From positions 677,001 to 741,000 of the forward strand of contig JAQGEQ010000192.1 in NCBI GenBank assembly GCA_034620365.1: a stretch of DNA of 64,000 nt. Reading direction: 5' to 3'. Under the pieces are notes generated by a model that did not search any database, was not told where the DNA came from, and saw only the letters and a list, made by a program, of their open reading frames with translations. Positions 62,101 through 64,000 of the stretch are shown here, in pieces (positions within the stretch are counted from its first letter, which is position 1; the number at the start of each line of letters is the position of its first letter). The position numbers and the translations under genes are program-made. This DNA comes from Pegea sp. RAD2-039 (Eukaryota > Chordata > Thaliacea > Salpida > Salpidae).

Positions 62101-62442
62101 AACCAGTTGTTGTCAGTAGCAACCTGAAAAGCAGCTTCGGAGTATTTGTAAATCTTTCGAAAGACAGAGGAGATTTGATGAATAATTTTTTCATTTGATT
62201 TTGTGTGAATTAAATTTCCAAGATTTCTGTAAAGCTCGTGAACATCCGGGAATGTTCTTCCTAACGCAAACTCATCAAATGACCATCTATAAGATGAGTT
62301 GATTAGTGATGAAGATCAAAAGATGAAGTAAAGACCTCAATTCAACTTCTTCATTAAGGTTATGAAAGCAATTGAGCGTTGCTATGACAATTTCAGTATC
62401 TGTGCTGTGCAGGAGACTCATCAAAGTTGTTTCCAACTTCCT
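47105..62442 (-). CDS. NF1: Neurofibromin (Ras GTPase-activating protein), 5' part outside window
   Basis: More than 40 minus-strand exons align in order with neurofibromin from mid-protein to C terminus. In transcript order: 62442-62335, 62290-62125, ~61855-61720, ~61660-61575, ~61510-61135, ~61085-60945, ~60880-60670, ~60640-60507, ~58130-57995, ~57950-57717; the Ras-GAP domain 56898-56650, 56599-56493, 56439-56238; then 55870-55015 (five exons), 54310-52415 (nine), 49965-48720 (seven), 48490-47792 (four), 47740-47619, 47563-47418, 47372-47326 and 47278-47105. The GAP domain keeps the arginine finger (IFRGSSLASKI) and FLRFLNPAI. KFDLVVDLTHT marks the Sec14-PH module. Also conserved are YNPSLQPRALVVLGCISK, LRASIHGLVINIIHSLLTC and, near the end, IWKFAGPFNK. 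The protein accelerates GTP hydrolysis on Ras. Exon limits marked ~ are approximate. Most larger introns carry a minisatellite; smaller ones often carry TGACGTCA. Confidence 0.94.
48504..48700. repeat. ATCACATGATCA-type repeat in a neurofibromin intron
   Basis: About eleven copies of a 14-20 base unit containing agatcacatgatcat with variable spacers (caac, caacgg, aag). The unit includes the palindromes TGATCA and CATG, so single strands can fold back on themselves. Confidence 0.9.
49967..52396. repeat. 12-base AGATGAAGATTA minisatellite, 2.4 kb
   Basis: About 200 copies of agatgaagatta; the main variant is agatgaagatca, with rarer aaatgaag and agaagaag. The two main variants alternate irregularly, giving a two-letter pattern along the array. 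It fills an intron of neurofibromin between exons ending near 49965 and 52415. The transcribed (minus) strand is pyrimidine-rich. Confidence 0.98.
53744..53975. repeat. 30-base TGACGTCA minisatellite in a neurofibromin intron
   Basis: Seven to eight copies of a 30-base unit with gatgacgtcattaaaaaagt and ggaagaaaat. Every copy contains the intact octamer TGACGTCA, the cAMP response element core bound by CREB/ATF. Open frames through it (repeated FLMTSSFS) are by-products. Confidence 0.95.
54437..55012. repeat. CAGCAACCAACCA minisatellite in a neurofibromin intron
   Basis: Irregular repeat of accaaccagcaacc units, with ccaatcagcaacc variants at the left end. It abuts the exon ending 55015 directly. 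Frames reading LLVGWLLVG through it are artefacts. It shares the cagcaacca word with the arrays at 58143 and 61858. Confidence 0.95.
55917..56231. repeat. 14-base CACGTG minisatellite in a neurofibromin intron
   Basis: About 20 copies of cacgtgacatcaac, with cttcaac and catcgac variants. Nearly all keep the E-box CACGTG followed by AC. The array reaches to within a few bases of the donor of the GAP-domain exon 56238-56439. Confidence 0.95.
56899..57716. repeat. 19-base AGATGAGATGAAGATCAAA minisatellite
   Basis: About 43 copies of agatgagatgaagatcaaa, with gaggtgaag variants and some 13-base short forms. It fills the intron between the exons 56650-56898 and 57717-57950 of neurofibromin. Confidence 0.96.
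58143..60505. repeat. 22-base CCAATCAG minisatellite, 2.4 kb
   Basis: About 105 copies of a 22-base unit combining ccaatcagcaaccagctatc with aa. Main variants are ctaccaa and aataagcaa. A middle block (59340-59660) has the insert taattgatttaa. Most copies contain CCAATCAG, the NF-Y consensus. Long Gln/Ser/Asn-rich frames through the array (58124-58768 and 59591-60220) result from the 22-base period and are not genes. It fills a neurofibromin intron. Confidence 0.97.
61858..62124. repeat. 17-21 base AGCAACCAGTTGTTG minisatellite
   Basis: About 14 copies of tagcaaccagttgttgt; later copies carry an extra cag (ttgtcagtagcaacc). CAACCAGTTG is an imperfect palindrome. It occupies a neurofibromin intron between exons near 61855 and 62125. 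Confidence 0.95.
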
Positions 62443-62449
62443 CTGAAAT

Positions 62450-64000
62450 CAAATGAAGATGCAAGTTAGATGAAGATGAGGATCAGATGAAGATGAGGAT
62501 CAAGTGAAGAAGAGGATCAGATGAAGATGGAGACGAGGATCAGGTGAAGATGAGGATCAGATGAAGATGAGGATCAGATGAAGATGAGGATCAGGTGAAG
62601 ATGAGGATCAAATGAAGATGAGGATCAGATGAAGATGAGGATCAGATGAAGATGCAAGTCAGATGAAGATGAGGATCAAGTGAAGATGAGGATCAGATGA
62701 AGATGCAAGTCAGATGAAGATGAGGATCAGATGAAGATGAGGATCAGATGAAGATGAGGATCAGATGAAGATGAGGATCAAATGAAGATGAGGATCAGAT
62801 GAAGATGAGGATCAAGTGAAGATGAGGATCAGATGAAGATGAGGATCAGGTGAAGATGAGGATCAGATGAAGATGAGGATTAAATGAAGATGAGGATCAG
62901 ATGAAGATGAGGATCAGATGAAGATGAGGATCAGATGAAGATGACGATCAGGTGAAGATGAAGATCAAATGAAGATGAGGATCAAGTGAAGATGAGGATC
63001 AGATGAAAATGAGGATCAGATGAAGAAAAGGATCAAGTGAAGATGAGGATCAGATGAAGAAGAGGATCAGGTGAAGATGAGGATCAGATGAAGATGCAAG
63101 TTAGATGAAGATGAGGATCAAGTGAAGATGAGGATCAGATGAAGATGAGGATCAGATGAAGATAAAATGAAGATGAGGATCAGATGAAGATGAGGGTCAG
63201 ATGAAGATGAGGATCAGATGAAGATGCAAGTTAGATGAAGATGAGGATCAAGTGAAGATGAGGATCAGATGAAGATGCAAGTCAGATGAAGATGAGGATC
63301 AGATGAAGATGAGGATCAGATGAAGATGAGAATCAGGTGAAAATGAGGATCAGATGAAGATGAGGATCAAGTGAAGATGACGATCAGATGAAGATGAGGA
63401 TCAGATGAAGATGAGGATCAGATGAAGAAGAGGATCAGATGAAGAAGAGGATCAGGTGAAGATGAGGATCAGATGAAGATGAGGATCAAATGAAGATGAG
63501 GATCAGATGAAGATGAGAATCAGATGAAGATGAGGATCAAGTGAAGATGACGATCAGATGAAGATGAGGATCAGATGAAGATGAGGATCAGATGAAGAAG
63601 AGGATCAGATGAAGAAGAGGATCAAATGAAGATGAGGATCAAGTGAAGATGACGATCAGATGAAGATGAGGATCAGATGAAGATGAGGATCAAGTGAAGA
63701 TGAGGATCAGATGAGGATCAAGTGAAGATGATTATCAGGTGAAGATGAGGATGAAGATAAGGATCAAATGAAGAAGAGGATCAGATGAAGATGAGGATCA
63801 GATGAAGATGAGGATCAAGTGAAGATGAGGATCAGGTGAAGATGAGGATCAGATGAAGATGAGGATCAAATGAAGAAGAGGATCAGGTGAAGATGAGGAT
63901 CAAGTGAAGATGAGGATCAAGTGAAGATGAGGATCAGATGAAGATGAGGATCAGATGAAGATGAGGATCAGGTGAAGATGAGGATCAAGTGAAGATGAGG
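62450..64000. repeat. 17-base ATGAAGATGAGGATCAG minisatellite, runs off the window
   Basis: About 90 copies of atgaagatgaggatcag, with gtgaag, caagtg, gatgcaagt and gaagaag variants. It starts a few bases after the acceptor of the exon ending at 62442 and continues past position 64000, so its full length is unknown. It shares gatgaagat with the arrays at 49967 and 56899. Confidence 0.97.

Overview
This window is nuclear DNA from an animal, probably an invertebrate. The genes have introns with GT..AG ends, many only about 46-57 bases long. The proteins are animal families: a 5-HT7-type serotonin receptor, a SEPT2-group septin, UBE2J2, TTC33, a PNPLA8-type phospholipase, a BTB protein and neurofibromin. 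Intergenic DNA is very AT-rich. Genes sit in GC-richer islands packed with short palindromes (TGACGTCA, CACGTG, X-box-like GTTGC..GCAAC). Several proteins look chordate-like, so a tunicate-type genome is possible, but the species cannot be fixed by reading alone. Exon boundaries below were derived by hand from splice sites, phase continuity and family motifs.

Layout. 1-2275: AT-rich DNA. 2276-4651 (+): cytochrome b5-fused front-end desaturase. 8930-10270 (-): probable exons of an unrecognised gene around a minisatellite. 11134-14332 (+): serotonin receptor. About 17030-17410 (-): decayed LINE reverse transcriptase. 19743-20488 and 21553-22241 (+): tandem UBE2J2-type E2 genes, the first without its catalytic cysteine. 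23948-27458 (-): septin with a 198-residue N-terminal extension. 31281-31944 (+): exons of an unrecognised gene. 32478-33352 (+): TTC33-like TPR protein. 34187-36195 (+): divergent seven-helix receptor. 36576-37203 (-): small secreted Lys-rich protein. 37421-38150: 364-base tandem duplication, followed by two identical tRNA-Arg(TCG) genes. 39845-42150 (+): patatin-like phospholipase. 42270-44200: 20-base minisatellite. 44921-46216 (+): BTB protein. 47105 to past 62442 (-): neurofibromin, from mid-protein to the C terminus; its 5' exons lie beyond the window.

The genes do not form one pathway. Themes are membrane lipid enzymes (desaturase, phospholipase), receptors, ER-associated ubiquitination, cytoskeleton (septin) and Ras control (neurofibromin). 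The most distinctive property is the DNA itself. Many larger introns, especially in neurofibromin, hold their own minisatellite of 12-37 base units. Several of these units are built round the same short motifs that are scattered singly through the gene islands (CACGTG, TGACGTCA, CCAATCAG).
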